Origin: Micromonospora marina
GTDB lineage: Bacteria; Actinomycetota; Actinomycetes; Mycobacteriales; Micromonosporaceae
DNA length: 54,675 bases
Assembly: GCF_900091565.1 (NCBI RefSeq)
Contig: NZ_FMCV01000031.1
Span: forward strand, 1 to 54,675
Direction of reading: 5' to 3'
Within the stretch, counting starts at the first letter, position 1. Every line of letters begins with the position of its first letter. The notes under the pieces are model-generated. The model searched no databases, had not been told where the DNA came from, and worked only from the letters and a program-made list of their open reading frames with translations. A program made the position numbers and the translations under genes. Positions 32,993-41,599 of this stretch are shown here, piece after piece.

Positions 32993-34357
32993 TCAGGCGG
33001 GGGTGCAGGTCACCGCGGGGATGGAGTTGGTGCCCTGCCAGGTGCCGATGAAGCCGAAGCTGGTGCTCGCGCCCGCGCCGAGGCGGCCGTTGTAGTCGAC
33101 GTTGCGGGCGGTGTACGTCGACCCGCTGTTGCTGACGGTGGCGTTCCACGCCTGGGTGACGGACTGGCCGTTGGCGTACGTCCAGCGGACCGTCCAGCCG
33201 GTGATCGCGGCGGCTCCGGCGGTCACCTTGACCTCGCCCTGGAAGCCGCCCTGCCACGAGTTGCCGACAGTGTAGGTGGCGGTGCAGCCACCGGACGGCG
33301 GGGGCGTGGTGGGCGGCGGCGAAGTCGGGCTGACGGTGGGGCTGACCGTCGGGCTGGCGGTCGGGGTGCTGCCGGCGTACACCGACGCCTCGCGGGAGGT
33401 GGCGGCGATGCCGTTGGCACCGTTGAAGATCCGCTGCCCCCAGCTGGTGAGCTGGGCCGGGTTGAAGCCGGTGGTCATGTCCAGGTACTCCACGCCACCG
33501 CCGTTGCCGCTCCACGACCAGCCGAGGTAGCCGATGCCGTTGGCCTGGCTGTACGCCATGATGGCGTCCTCGTCGGGGTTGCCGTCGGAGTGGTTGAAGC
33601 CGAACTCGCCGACCACGATGGGCAGCCCGGCGGCACGGAACCGGCCCAGGTAGTCGCTGATCTCGGCGGCGGTGTCGAACACGCCGTACATGTGGATGGA
33701 GAAGACGGTGTTGCGCTGCGCGTCGGCGGCGAAGACGGTGCCGGCGTTGTCGCGCATGGTGAACGACCAGTCCTGGCCCCAGTTCGGCGCGTCCACCATG
33801 ATCGTGTGGGTCAGACCGGCGGCGCGCAGCCGCTTGATCGCGTTCGACGTGTCGATGGTCCAGGCGCTGTAGCCCTGGTTGCCGAACGGCTCGTTGCCGA
33901 TGTTGACGATGACGTACTTCTCCTGGCCCTTGAGCACGTCGGCGATGCTCAGCCAGTAGTCGGTGGCCTTCGCCAGCGAGGCGGCGGCGCCCTCCTCGCC
34001 GTACCCGGTGGTGTCGTGCACCTCCAGCACGCAGATCAGCCGGTTGGCCCTGCACAGCGAGATCACGTTGGCCACGTCGGCGGCGCTGTTCTTCGTCCAG
34101 CGGTCGCCGCTGGACAGCACCACCCGGACGGTGTTCGCGCCGAGCGCCTTGATGTCGGCGAACGAGCTGGTCTGCTGCGGGTACCAGGTGTGCGCGTGGT
34201 TGACCCCGCGCATGACGAACTCGACGCCGCCTGCGTCGTAGAGCCGCCCGTTGGAGACGGAGAACCCGGTGGCGGCGTGGGCCGGCTGCCCGAGGGCGAA
34301 GACGGCGGCGAGGGCCGTCAGCAGGGCGGCGCCCGCGACGGAGAGCAGTTTCTTCAT
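32993..34357 (-). CDS. Secreted beta-mannanase, GH5_8 with CBM2
   Basis: 454 residues. Signal peptide MKKLLSVAGAALLTALAAVF ending AHA-A at residue 28. The catalytic domain follows the Streptomyces endo-beta-1,4-mannanase (subfamily GH5_8): FVMRGVNHAHTWYPQ, TVRVVLSSG, LEVHDTTGYG, acid/base Glu156 (NIGNEPFGN), SIHMYGVFD, nucleophile Glu251 (VVGEFGFNHSDG) and GYLGWSWSGNGGGVEYLDM. A Thr/Pro/Ser linker with repeated PTVSPTVSPT leads to a CBM2 (about 358-453) with terminal cysteines 358 and 451. It degrades mannan or galactomannan outside the cell. A palindromic operator lies upstream. Confidence 0.92.
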   Translation of the reverse strand: MKKLLSVAGAALLTALAAVFALGQPAHAATGFSVSNGRLYDAGGVEFVMRGVNHAHTWYPQQTSSFADIKALGANTVRVVLSSGDRWTKNSAADVANVISLCRANRLICVLEVHDTTGYGEEGAAASLAKATDYWLSIADVLKGQEKYVIVNIGNEPFGNQGYSAWTIDTSNAIKRLRAAGLTHTIMVDAPNWGQDWSFTMRDNAGTVFAADAQRNTVFSIHMYGVFDTAAEISDYLGRFRAAGLPIVVGEFGFNHSDGNPDEDAIMAYSQANGIGYLGWSWSGNGGGVEYLDMTTGFNPAQLTSWGQRIFNGANGIAATSREASVYAGSTPTASPTVSPTVSPTSPPPTTPPPSGGCTATYTVGNSWQGGFQGEVKVTAGAAAITGWTVRWTYANGQSVTQAWNATVSNSGSTYTARNVDYNGRLGAGASTSFGFIGTWQGTNSIPAVTCTPA

Positions 34358-34498
34358 GGCTGTCCTCAGGGGAAGGTCTCCCCCGTGCCCGAGCGGGGGT
34401 GCGGTGACGGTGACGAGGTGGTGGCGACTGAGCCCGGTAGCCGCCGCCCGGTTCCCGAACGGACGCAGGCATCAGCGTAGGGCGATGGACACCTTGAG

Positions 34499-34567
34499 GC
34501 AAACGGTTAAGCGGCATCAGCGGGGAGAAGGTGACACTCGCCGGAGCGTGGAAGCTTAACCGGTTAA
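34499..34567. promoter_or_regulatory. Palindrome CTTAACCGGTTAAG region, LacI-type operator
   Basis: A perfect 14-bp palindrome CTTAACCGGTTAAG (34555-34568, core 34556-34567) and a second related half-site AAACGGTTAA at 34501-34510 lie between the mannanase and the divergent F420 gene. The form is that of LacI-family operators for glycan genes in actinobacteria; no LacI gene is in the window. Confidence 0.6.
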
Positions 34568-34650
34568 GAGCACCAGCGAAAGCGGACAGCAGGGTTGAGG
34601 CGCGCCGCGCGGGGTATCCGGGGACGATCCGCCCGGGAAGGAGACGTGCC

Positions 34651-35613
34651 ATGGTCAACGTCGGTTACACCCTCATGTGCGAGCAGGCCGGCCCGAAGGA
34701 ACTGGTCGACCACGCCGTACGCGCCGAGGCCGCCGGCTTCGACCATCTGGTCATGTCCGATCACTACTACCCGTGGCTGGAGTCGCAGGGCCACTCCCCG
34801 TACGCCTGGTCGGTGCTCGGCGCGGTCGCCCACGCCACCAGCCGGGCCGAGCTGATGTCGTTCGTGACCTGCCCGATCCGGCGGTACCACCCGGCGGTGG
34901 TGGCGCAGAAGGCCAGCACCATCGGGGTGCTCTCGGACGGGCGGTTCACGCTGGGCCTCGGCGCCGGGGAGAACCTCAACGAGCACGTGGTGGGCGGATG
35001 GCCGCACGTGCAGCAGCGGCACGAGATGTTCGAGGAGGCGCTGCAGATCATCCGGCCGCTCCTCAACGGCGAGACGCTGACGTTCTCCGGCAACCACTTC
35101 GACGTGCCGGACGCGTACGTCTGGGACCGCCCGGAGCGGCCGGTGCCGATGGCGGTGGCGGCGTCCGGGCGGCAGTCGGCCACGCTGGCCGCCGAGTACG
35201 CCGACGCCATGATCGCCACCGACCCGCTGCCCCACCTGATCGACATGTACGAGGAGGCGGGCGGCGCGGGCCGCCCCCGCTACGGGCAGGTCGCCATCTG
35301 CTACGGCCCGGACGAGGACGAGTGCCGCAAGATCGTGCACGACCAGTTCCGCTGGTTCGGCCTGGGCTGGAAGGTCAACGCCGACCTGCCCGGCCCGGAC
35401 TCGTTCGAGGCGGCCACCCGGTTCGTCCGGGAGGAGGACGTGGCCGAGGGCATCTCCTGCGGCCCGGACACCGACCGGCACGTCGAGGCGTTCAAGAAGT
35501 TCGTCGACGCGGGCTTCACCCACGTCGCCCTGGTCCAGGTGGGCGGCGGCACCCAGCCGATGTTCCTCGACTGGGCCCAGGAAGAGCTGCTGCCCCGGCT
35601 GCGCGAGCTGTGA
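34651..35613 (+). CDS. LLM-class F420-dependent oxidoreductase
   Basis: 320 residues from ATG 34651 with GAAGGAG upstream. Luciferase-like monooxygenase fold: GYTLMCEQAGPKELVDHAVRAE, FDHLVMSDHYYPWLESQGHSP, VTCPIRRYHPAVVAQKASTI, LSDGRFTLGLGAGENLNEHVVG. These match the family containing F420-dependent glucose-6-phosphate dehydrogenase relatives (TIGR03557 type). The cofactor F420 is expected; the substrate is not certain. Its leader contains the palindromic operator shared with the mannanase gene. A 39-residue membrane peptide gene follows 39 bases downstream. Confidence 0.87.
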   Translation: MVNVGYTLMCEQAGPKELVDHAVRAEAAGFDHLVMSDHYYPWLESQGHSPYAWSVLGAVAHATSRAELMSFVTCPIRRYHPAVVAQKASTIGVLSDGRFTLGLGAGENLNEHVVGGWPHVQQRHEMFEEALQIIRPLLNGETLTFSGNHFDVPDAYVWDRPERPVPMAVAASGRQSATLAAEYADAMIATDPLPHLIDMYEEAGGAGRPRYGQVAICYGPDEDECRKIVHDQFRWFGLGWKVNADLPGPDSFEAATRFVREEDVAEGISCGPDTDRHVEAFKKFVDAGFTHVALVQVGGGTQPMFLDWAQEELLPRLREL

Positions 35614-35652
35614 CAGTCGCACCGCTACCTCCCCCGCTGAGGAGTTGACGCC

Positions 35653-35772
35653 ATGCGTATCGGGAACACCGAGATCCGGCCCGCCGGAGGCGGGCTCGGC
35701 TGCCTGCTGATGATCCTCTTCTCGATCGTCGCCTCGGTGGTGCTCACCGTGCTGCTCAACCTGGTCCTGTAG
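35653..35772 (+). CDS. Small single-span membrane peptide
   Basis: 39 residues from ATG 35653 with GAGGAG eight bases upstream: a polar start (MRIGNTEIRPAGGG) and one hydrophobic span (LLMILFSIVASVVLTVLLNL). The ribosome site and composition support a real gene. No family is assigned. It follows the F420-dependent enzyme gene and may be co-transcribed. Confidence 0.6.
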   Translation: MRIGNTEIRPAGGGLGCLLMILFSIVASVVLTVLLNLVL

Positions 35773-35876
35773 AACGCGGCCCGGCGACCCCGGCGGCGAC
35801 ACCGCGCCGCCGCTCGCTGGCCTTCCTGGGCGGCGTGACGCTCGGCGTGCTCGGGCCGTTGACGCTCTGGGGTCGT

Positions 35877-36674
35877 TCAGCCGGCCGCGAGGTCCACCTC
35901 GGCCAGCACCGGGTAGTGGTCCGACGCCGTCTCCGCGTCACCGTCGCGGACCACCCGCACCACGCGTACCCGATCGGCGAGCGCCGGGGTCGCGAGCAGG
36001 TAGTCCAGCCGCATCCCGGCGAACTCGGCGCCGCCGTGCCGGGTCGGCACGGTCAGGCCGCCGGGCTCGTCGCCGCCGGAGCGCGGCCACAGGTCGGCCA
36101 GCCCGGCATCGAGCAACCGGGCCACCGCGCGGGTGTCCACGGTACGGCCGTCGCGGCGCAGGTGCCGCCGCCGGTACGCCGTCGCAAGCCCGGCCAGCCG
36201 GGCGGTGTGGTCGACGGTGGGCTCCAGCGTGTTCAGGTCACCGGCGAGCAGAGCCAGCTCTCCCCCGGTACGCCCGAGCGCGGCGGCGAGCCAGTCCGCC
36301 TCCATCCGCCGCCGCCCACCCGAGTACGGGCTCAGGTGGGCGCTGAACACGGTGAGCGGTCCCGCGCCGGTGGCGACCTGGACCCGGGCGGCGGCGTGGT
36401 GGAACGGGCGGCGGACCGGGCCGGCGCGCAGCGCCCGCAGCGGCGGGCGGACCAGCACCGCCACGGGCTGACCGAAACAGGACCGGGCGAGGTGCGCCGT
36501 CATGCCGAGCCGCCCGGCCAGGCCGCCGAGCGTGGCGTCCATGCCGCGCAGTTCCTGCAGGGCCAGCACGTCGGGGCGCTGCGCGGTGACGACCGAGACG
36601 ATCCGGTCCCGGCGGTCGGTGCCGTCGCCGTCCCGCCCGCCGGTCCGGATGTTCCAGGTCATCACCCGCAGCAT
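35877..36674 (-). CDS. Endonuclease/exonuclease/phosphatase family protein
   Basis: 265 residues. EEP fold motifs: MTWNIRTGG at the start, LALQELRG with the metal-binding Glu, FSAHLSPYSGGRRR, LLAGDLNTLEP (Asp and Asn), MRLDYLL and the final ASDHYPVLAEV with the catalytic His. These are metal-dependent phosphoesterases acting on nucleic acids, phosphoinositides or sphingomyelin. Specificity is not clear. There is no signal peptide. It is the last gene of a leftward run after the PAP2 gene (four bases apart), so a role in phospholipid or head-group turnover is plausible. Confidence 0.85.
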   Translation of the reverse strand: MLRVMTWNIRTGGRDGDGTDRRDRIVSVVTAQRPDVLALQELRGMDATLGGLAGRLGMTAHLARSCFGQPVAVLVRPPLRALRAGPVRRPFHHAAARVQVATGAGPLTVFSAHLSPYSGGRRRMEADWLAAALGRTGGELALLAGDLNTLEPTVDHTARLAGLATAYRRRHLRRDGRTVDTRAVARLLDAGLADLWPRSGGDEPGGLTVPTRHGGAEFAGMRLDYLLATPALADRVRVVRVVRDGDAETASDHYPVLAEVDLAAG

Positions 36675-36678
36675 CGGC

Positions 36679-38169
36679 TCAGCCCGGCCGCGCGGCCTTG
36701 GCCAGCTCGTCGTCCAGCTCGTCCACCTGCTCGGACTCGATCGCCGGCCGGTTGCCCTCGTGCACGTCGGCGTTGGGCCGGATCACCCAGTACAGCAGCG
36801 ACAGCCACAGCGTGCCGAGCAGGATCGCGCCCATGAAGTCGGTCGGGTGGTGCATGCCCCGGTACAACCGGGAGGTGGCCACGCCGACCGGCATCAGCAC
36901 CGCCGTGCCCACGAACAGCCACCGCCACCACCTGTCGGTACGCGGGAACACGATGACCGCGATGGCGGCCCAGAGGCAGATGGTCGCCGCGATGTGCCCG
37001 GAGGGGAACGACGAAGTGGGCATCGGCCCGTCCAGGTTCTCCACCGGCGGCCGGGGCCGGTCCACCACCCGGGCGCTGGCCAGGAACAGGCTCAGCTCGC
37101 CGAACATCGCCAGCACCACGTACAGCACCGGTCGCCACCGCCGCCACACGGCCAGCACGATCGGACAGAACACCAGCGACACGAGCAGGATCGCGTGGGT
37201 GTCGCCGAACTTGCTCCACCACCAGCTCAGCTCCGTGAGCGCGTCGGTGTGCCGCTCGGCGAACCAGCGCGGCACCTCGGTGTCGAGCGTGTCGAAGAAC
37301 GTGCCCTTGGCGTAGTAGCTGACGAACATGCCGAAGGCGTAGAGCACACCGAAAACGAGCACCCAGCCGACCAGCAGTTCGGCCACCGCCGAGCGCGGGT
37401 GCTCCAGCACCTTCTCCTCCTCCGGCGCGAGCGCCAGCTCCTCGCCCGCCTCCGGTTCCAGGCCCTCGCGCAGCGGCGGCACCGGCCGGCCGCGCTCGCG
37501 CCGCCACAGCCGGAAGGCGTACGCGGTGACGCCCAGCCAGGCCGCGCCGAGCAGCCAGCCGCCGATCACGTCGGACACGAAGTGCACGCCCAGCGCGATC
37601 CGGGTCAGCCCGACCAGGAAGATCAGCACGGCGGCGACGGCGATGGCGGGCTTGCGCCAGCGCGGCGACATGGCCGGCAGGAACACCAGCAGCAGCGCGC
37701 CGTACGCGACGAACGAGCCGAGCGCGTGACCACTGGGGAAGCTGTTTCCCGGCGCGCTGGCGATCGGCACGTCCACCACCGGGCGCAGCCGCCCGACCAG
37801 CGCCTTGAGCGACGGGTCGAGGATCAGCCCACCGGCGCCGGTGACGATCAGGTAGACCGCCAGCCGGGGCTGGCGGCGGATCAGCAGGCCCACCACCGCG
37901 ATGGTGACCAGCCAGATCAGCACCGGCCGGCCACCCAGGTCGGTGACCGCCTGGAGCACGGTGACCAGCGGTCCGTGCGGGGCCACCAGGCCGTTGAACC
38001 ACTCGGCCACCGCGTGGTCGGCGTCGCCCAGCGGGCTCCACCGGAACCGGACCAGCATGAGCAGCAGCCCGAACCCGACGCCCGCGCCGGCCACGACGAG
38101 CAGACCCGCCAGGCTCCGCTCGGCGAAATGGCCCAGCGGCCGGCGCCCGGTTTCCTTGACCGTGGTCAC
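36679..38169 (-). CDS. Membrane phosphatase with two PAP2 domains
   Basis: 496 residues. The first PAP2 domain (about 20-220) has KALVGRLRP (122-130), FPSGH (144-148) and TRIALGVHFVSD (189-200), all catalytic residues present. A charged linker (EGLEPEAGEELALAPEEEK) leads to a second PAP2 domain with ASARVVDRPRPP, SSFPSGHIA and TSRLYRGMHHPTDFMG; its motif 1 lysine seems replaced by alanine. PAP2 enzymes dephosphorylate phosphatidic acid, undecaprenyl pyrophosphate or similar lipids at the membrane. A tandem fusion is less common than single domains. It lies in a leftward run with YihY- and DAG-kinase-like genes. Confidence 0.88.
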   Translation of the reverse strand: MTTVKETGRRPLGHFAERSLAGLLVVAGAGVGFGLLLMLVRFRWSPLGDADHAVAEWFNGLVAPHGPLVTVLQAVTDLGGRPVLIWLVTIAVVGLLIRRQPRLAVYLIVTGAGGLILDPSLKALVGRLRPVVDVPIASAPGNSFPSGHALGSFVAYGALLLVFLPAMSPRWRKPAIAVAAVLIFLVGLTRIALGVHFVSDVIGGWLLGAAWLGVTAYAFRLWRRERGRPVPPLREGLEPEAGEELALAPEEEKVLEHPRSAVAELLVGWVLVFGVLYAFGMFVSYYAKGTFFDTLDTEVPRWFAERHTDALTELSWWWSKFGDTHAILLVSLVFCPIVLAVWRRWRPVLYVVLAMFGELSLFLASARVVDRPRPPVENLDGPMPTSSFPSGHIAATICLWAAIAVIVFPRTDRWWRWLFVGTAVLMPVGVATSRLYRGMHHPTDFMGAILLGTLWLSLLYWVIRPNADVHEGNRPAIESEQVDELDDELAKAARPG

Positions 38170-38267
38170 ACCGCACCTCCTCTTCCTCTGCGAGGCGCGC
38201 TGTACCCGATCGGCCTGTCCCGTACACGCGGCACCGGCGCGGCGTCCACGCCGGACGGGCCCCGGCG

Positions 38268-39269
38268 TCAGAGCGAGGTCATCTCACCGGTGTCGAACAT
38301 CTCCTCGCGTTGCGCCTCCGGCTCCCACAGGTCCGGTTTCGCGGGCTCCTCCACCCCGATGCGCATCGCTTCGAGCTGCGCGGCGAAGGCCAGTCCGCCG
38401 AACAGCGCGATCCCGGTGAGGTTGGCCCAGAGCAACAGGGCCATCATGCCGGTCAGCGCGCCGTAGGTCTGGCCGAATCCGCCGCTGTACTTCACGTAGG
38501 CGGCGAGCAGCAGGCTGGCCAGCCACCAGAGCGCGATGGCGATGGACGCGCCGAAGAAGAGCCAGGACAGGCCGGGTTGACGGCGTCGCGGGGCGTGCCG
38601 GAACAGCACCGCGACGGCGAGCACGGTCAGGCCGAGGCTCAGCGGCCAGCGGATCACCTCCCAGGTGGCCATGGCGAGGTCGCCCCACTCGTAGTGCCGC
38701 CGCACCGACTCGCCCATCGCCCGGCCGCCGACCAGGATCAGGAACCCCGCAAGCGCCGGTACGCCGGCGAGCACCGCGAGGATCGCGGCACGCACGTACT
38801 TGGGCAGCGCCGGGCGGTCCCGCTCGACGCCGTAGATCCGGTTGGCGCCCCGCTCGATCTGCGCCATCGTGGTGGTCAGCGCGACCAGCCCGGTGAGCAG
38901 ACCGAGGGTCAGCGCCAGCTCACCGGCGTCCTCGGTGCGTTCGCTGTCGGTCAACAGGTCCTGCACCATGGCTTCGCTCTGGCCGGGCGTGATGGCCAGC
39001 ACCGTGTCGGCGACGACCTTGCCGCCCTCGTCCACGCCCAGGTCGGTGATCAGACCGGTGAGCGCGATCAGGAACGGCACCACGGCCAGGCAGAGCTGCA
39101 ACGCCAGCGCCCGGGAGTGGCTGAACCCGTCGCCGTAGCGGAACCGGATGAACGCATCCCGCAGCAGGCACCAGCCGCCGTGCCGGCGCAGCGTGTGCCA
39201 GGCGTCGTCGGCGGACAGCTGGTCCTCGGCCATCAACCGGGTCTCGGGGACAAGCTTCGTGCTACTCAC
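38268..39269 (-). CDS. YihY/BrkB-family membrane protein
   Basis: 333 residues with about six membrane spans. Family motifs: FSHSRALALQLCLAVVPFLIALTGL, TTTMAQIERGANRIYGVERDRP and YGALTGMMALLLWANLTGIALFGG. Once annotated as ribonuclease BN, these are now treated as transport-like membrane proteins of unknown substrate. GTG 39267-39269 is the start and overlaps the end of the preceding DAG-kinase gene by eight bases, so the two are translationally coupled. The context with lipid enzymes suggests an envelope role. Confidence 0.88.
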   Translation of the reverse strand: MSSTKLVPETRLMAEDQLSADDAWHTLRRHGGWCLLRDAFIRFRYGDGFSHSRALALQLCLAVVPFLIALTGLITDLGVDEGGKVVADTVLAITPGQSEAMVQDLLTDSERTEDAGELALTLGLLTGLVALTTTMAQIERGANRIYGVERDRPALPKYVRAAILAVLAGVPALAGFLILVGGRAMGESVRRHYEWGDLAMATWEVIRWPLSLGLTVLAVAVLFRHAPRRRQPGLSWLFFGASIAIALWWLASLLLAAYVKYSGGFGQTYGALTGMMALLLWANLTGIALFGGLAFAAQLEAMRIGVEEPAKPDLWEPEAQREEMFDTGEMTSL

Positions 39270-40269
39270 GGCGGGCCTCCTCGATCAGGTGCTCGCCGCG
39301 CTCACCGGCCGCGTCGGCGTCCACCGCCAGGTCGGGGTCCTCCTCCGGGCGCGGTACGCAGAGCCAGAGCGACTCCGGGCGGACGGTGGCCTTCAGCGAA
39401 CGGCCCGGCTCGATCAGGTCGCCGTCGAGCTGCCGGGGCTGCGCCCGGGTGCTGGTGATCTCGACCGAGCGGGCCCGGAACACCTCCAGCCGGGGCACGC
39501 TGTCGCGGCGGCGCAGCACCGCCCAGCCCATGGCGACCCAGTGGCGCAGCGTACGCGGCGTCAGCACCGCCACGTCGAGCCAGCCGTCGTCCGGTTCGGC
39601 CTCGGTGAGCAGGCGTACCCCGCCCTGGAGGCGCCCGACGTTGGCGACCAGGACCGAGCGGGCCCGGCGGCGCATCGGCGGCTTGCCGTCGACGCGCACC
39701 GAGACCCGCATCGGCCGGTCGCGCAGGTGCCGGACGGCGCCCACCACGTACGCGGGCCAGCCGATCCGCTTCTTCGTGGTCTCGGAGGTGGAGTCGAGCA
39801 TCTGGGCGTCGAAGCCCATCCCGGCCATCACCGCGAAGCACTTGTCGCCGACCACGCCGACGTCGAGGCGGCGCATCCCGCGCTCGACGGCGACCTGCAG
39901 CCCGGCGGCCAGGTCGTTGGAGAGGCCGAGGTTGGCGGCCAGCAGGTTGCCGGTGCCCTGGGGCAGCACTGCGAGCGCCACGTCGGTGCCGGCCAGCGCG
40001 GTGACGCAGGCCATCACCGTGCCGTCGCCGCCGCAGGCGAAGACGACCTCCGCGCCCGCCTTCACGGCCTGTTCCGCCTGGCCGCGGCCCGGGTCCTCGA
40101 CTGTCGTCTCGTACCAGGCCGGGGCCGGCCACCCGGCGGCGGCGAGCGCGCCGTCCACGGTGCGGCGGAACTCGTCCAGGTCGGCCACCTTCACCGGGTT
40201 GACCACCACTGCCGAGCGCGGGGTGCGGTTCTCCGCGTTCACCGGGCGCTTGTCGTCTGCACCGTCCAC
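39262..40269 (-). CDS. Diacylglycerol kinase-like (DAGKc) protein
   Basis: 335 residues. AVVVNPVKVADLDEFRR, VVFACGGDGTVMACVTALAGTDVALAVLPQGTGNLLAANLG carries the kinase signature GGDGT and PxGTGN of the diacylglycerol/sphingosine kinase fold (residues about 78-112). Later FAVMAGMGFDAQML and DGDLIEPGRSL complete the second domain. It would phosphorylate a lipid alcohol with ATP at the membrane surface. It is the first gene of a leftward run DAGK, YihY, PAP2, EEP, pairing a lipid kinase with a lipid phosphatase. Confidence 0.9.
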   Translation of the reverse strand: MDGADDKRPVNAENRTPRSAVVVNPVKVADLDEFRRTVDGALAAAGWPAPAWYETTVEDPGRGQAEQAVKAGAEVVFACGGDGTVMACVTALAGTDVALAVLPQGTGNLLAANLGLSNDLAAGLQVAVERGMRRLDVGVVGDKCFAVMAGMGFDAQMLDSTSETTKKRIGWPAYVVGAVRHLRDRPMRVSVRVDGKPPMRRRARSVLVANVGRLQGGVRLLTEAEPDDGWLDVAVLTPRTLRHWVAMGWAVLRRRDSVPRLEVFRARSVEITSTRAQPRQLDGDLIEPGRSLKATVRPESLWLCVPRPEEDPDLAVDADAAGERGEHLIEEARRE

Positions 40270-40359
40270 GGCGACAGTGTGCCGGACACGGGGCGTGACG
40301 GCGACCCGGCGAAGCGGGACGTTGCGAGGACCGCAAACAGGTTTGAAAACCTGGTGGCC

Positions 40360-40464
40360 TCAGGCGGCCTCACGCAGCGCCGCGTCGACGCGGCGTCGCA
40401 GGTCGTCGATGTCCACCCCGACCTCGGTCACGGCACGGGCCCGGTCGGTGAATCGTTCGAACAT
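40360..40464 (-). pseudogene. Remnant of a Clp_N-domain gene
   Basis: 34 codons: MFERFTDRARAV, the start of Clp protease N-terminal domain proteins, is joined directly to TEVGVDIDDLRRRVDAALREAA, which looks like the C-terminal helix of the same family. The two four-helix repeats normally in between (about 100 residues or more) are missing while the frame is kept. The ATG overlaps the stop of the HTH gene as TGATG, the normal coupling for this gene pair. I read it as an internal deletion; a genuine micro-protein cannot be excluded. Confidence 0.6.
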
Positions 40465-40700
40465 CACGCCTCCCAGCTCTCGCGCACCGCCGGTCGCCCG
40501 GCGTGCTTCTTGTGGACCGCCTGCCGGCTGACCTCGAGGGCGTCGGCGATCTCCTGCCACGACCAGCCCTGTCGCCGGGCGTTGTCGACCTGGATCACCT
40601 CGAGCCGCTCCAGCAGCCGCCGCAGGGCGAGCACGGCACGCAGGCCGACCTTGGGGTCGGTGCTGCCGGCTGCCGCCGCGAGTTCCGTCGCCTGACTCAT
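40464..40700 (-). CDS. Small HTH protein of the Clp_N/HTH pair
   Basis: 78 residues from ATG 40698-40700. KVGLRAVLALRRLLERLEVIQVDNARRQGWSWQEIADALEVSRQAVHKKHAG is the single helix-turn-helix protein that in many actinobacteria precedes a Clp_N-domain gene. There is no ribosome site. A promoter with TTGACA and TACATT at 18-bp spacing ends six bases before the ATG, so the mRNA is probably leaderless. The promoter overlaps the repeated TGTCAA/TTGACA operator, implying autoregulation. Its usual partner gene, just downstream, is reduced to a remnant. Confidence 0.8.
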   Translation of the reverse strand: MSQATELAAAAGSTDPKVGLRAVLALRRLLERLEVIQVDNARRQGWSWQEIADALEVSRQAVHKKHAGRPAVRESWEA

Positions 40701-40702
40701 GC

Positions 40703-40754
40703 TGTCAATGTAGGTTGACAGCCCGTCACCTGTCAACCTTGGTTGACAGGTGAC
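40703..40754. promoter_or_regulatory. Tandem palindromic operators TGTCAA-N6-TTGACA
   Basis: Two copies of TGTCAA-N6-TTGACA lie at 40703-40720 and 40731-40748, 28 bp centre to centre. The second is the core of a perfect 14-bp inverted repeat (GTCACCTGTCAACC, 40725-40738, mirrored at 40741-40754). They overlap the leftward promoter of the HTH gene and lie about 50 bases from the divergent PP2C gene. Confidence 0.8.
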
Positions 40755-40798
40755 CCGGCCTGCCGCTGTCCGGCCCGTCCCGGTGTTACGGTCCGCTG

Positions 40799-41599
40799 GT
40801 GTTCCGCCGCCGTCCGCTGGACCGGCCGGTCGAGTCCGCGCGCCGGCTCACCGCCGGCCGCCTCACCCTGGAGATCGCCGGGGGCAGCGTGGTCGGGCAC
40901 CGCTACCCGGAGAACTACGACGTGCTGCACGTCGACCCGGAACTGCCGCTCGCGGTGCTCTGCGACGGGATGGGCGACGGCGAGGGCAGCCGGGTGGCCG
41001 GCACGACCGCCACGGAGACGTTCACCGCGCAGGTCCGCGCCGGCTGGCCCGCCGTCGGCGCCGCCGCGCTGCGGGCCGCCGTCGCCGAGACCCAACGGCG
41101 GGTACGCCAGGCCGGCGCCGCGCAGCCGGGCCTGACCGGGTGCACGCTGACCGCGCTCGTTGTCGAACCCGACGGCGACCAGGGCTGGCTGGTCCAGCTC
41201 GGCGACTCGCGGGCGTACCGGCTGCGCGACGGGCTGCTGGAACTGGTCACCGTCGACCACACCATGGCGTGGCTCGGCCTGCTGCACGGCTGGTGGCCGG
41301 CGGACTCGCCGGAGGCGGCGCGGGCGCGTTACCAGCTGCTGCGCTACGTCGGCCACCCGGACCGGCCCGAGCCGGACCTGCTCGCCGTGCCGCTGCGCCG
41401 GGGCGACACCTGGCTGCTGTGCACCGACGGCATCAGCGACCAGCTCGGCTACCACCGGCTGCGCGACCTGCTCTCCGCGCGGCGCGACCCGGCGCGCACC
41501 GCCGAGGCCCTGCTCGCCGCCAGTCTGGACGAGGGCGGCGAGGACAACGCCACAGCCGTCGTGCTGCGCGTCCACCCGGCGCTGCCCGCCCCGCGCTGA
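40799..41599 (+). CDS. PP2C-family serine/threonine phosphatase
   Basis: 266 residues. PP2C metal-site motifs are recognisable: NYDVLHVDPELPLAVLCDGMGDGEGS, LVQLGDSRAYRLRDGLLELVT, LLCTDGISDQ and GGEDNATAVVLRV. It would remove phosphate from Ser/Thr with two metal ions. GTG 40799 begins directly where the gene is expected, has no ribosome site and may be leaderless. It is divergent from the HTH gene, so the palindromic operators may affect both. The targets are unknown. Confidence 0.85.
   Translation: MFRRRPLDRPVESARRLTAGRLTLEIAGGSVVGHRYPENYDVLHVDPELPLAVLCDGMGDGEGSRVAGTTATETFTAQVRAGWPAVGAAALRAAVAETQRRVRQAGAAQPGLTGCTLTALVVEPDGDQGWLVQLGDSRAYRLRDGLLELVTVDHTMAWLGLLHGWWPADSPEAARARYQLLRYVGHPDRPEPDLLAVPLRRGDTWLLCTDGISDQLGYHRLRDLLSARRDPARTAEALLAASLDEGGEDNATAVVLRVHPALPAPR

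Noticed and set aside
36502..38466. 654-codon open frame opposite the PAP2 gene
   Set aside because: Histidine/glutamine/arginine-rich antisense frame; the real gene on the other strand explains it.
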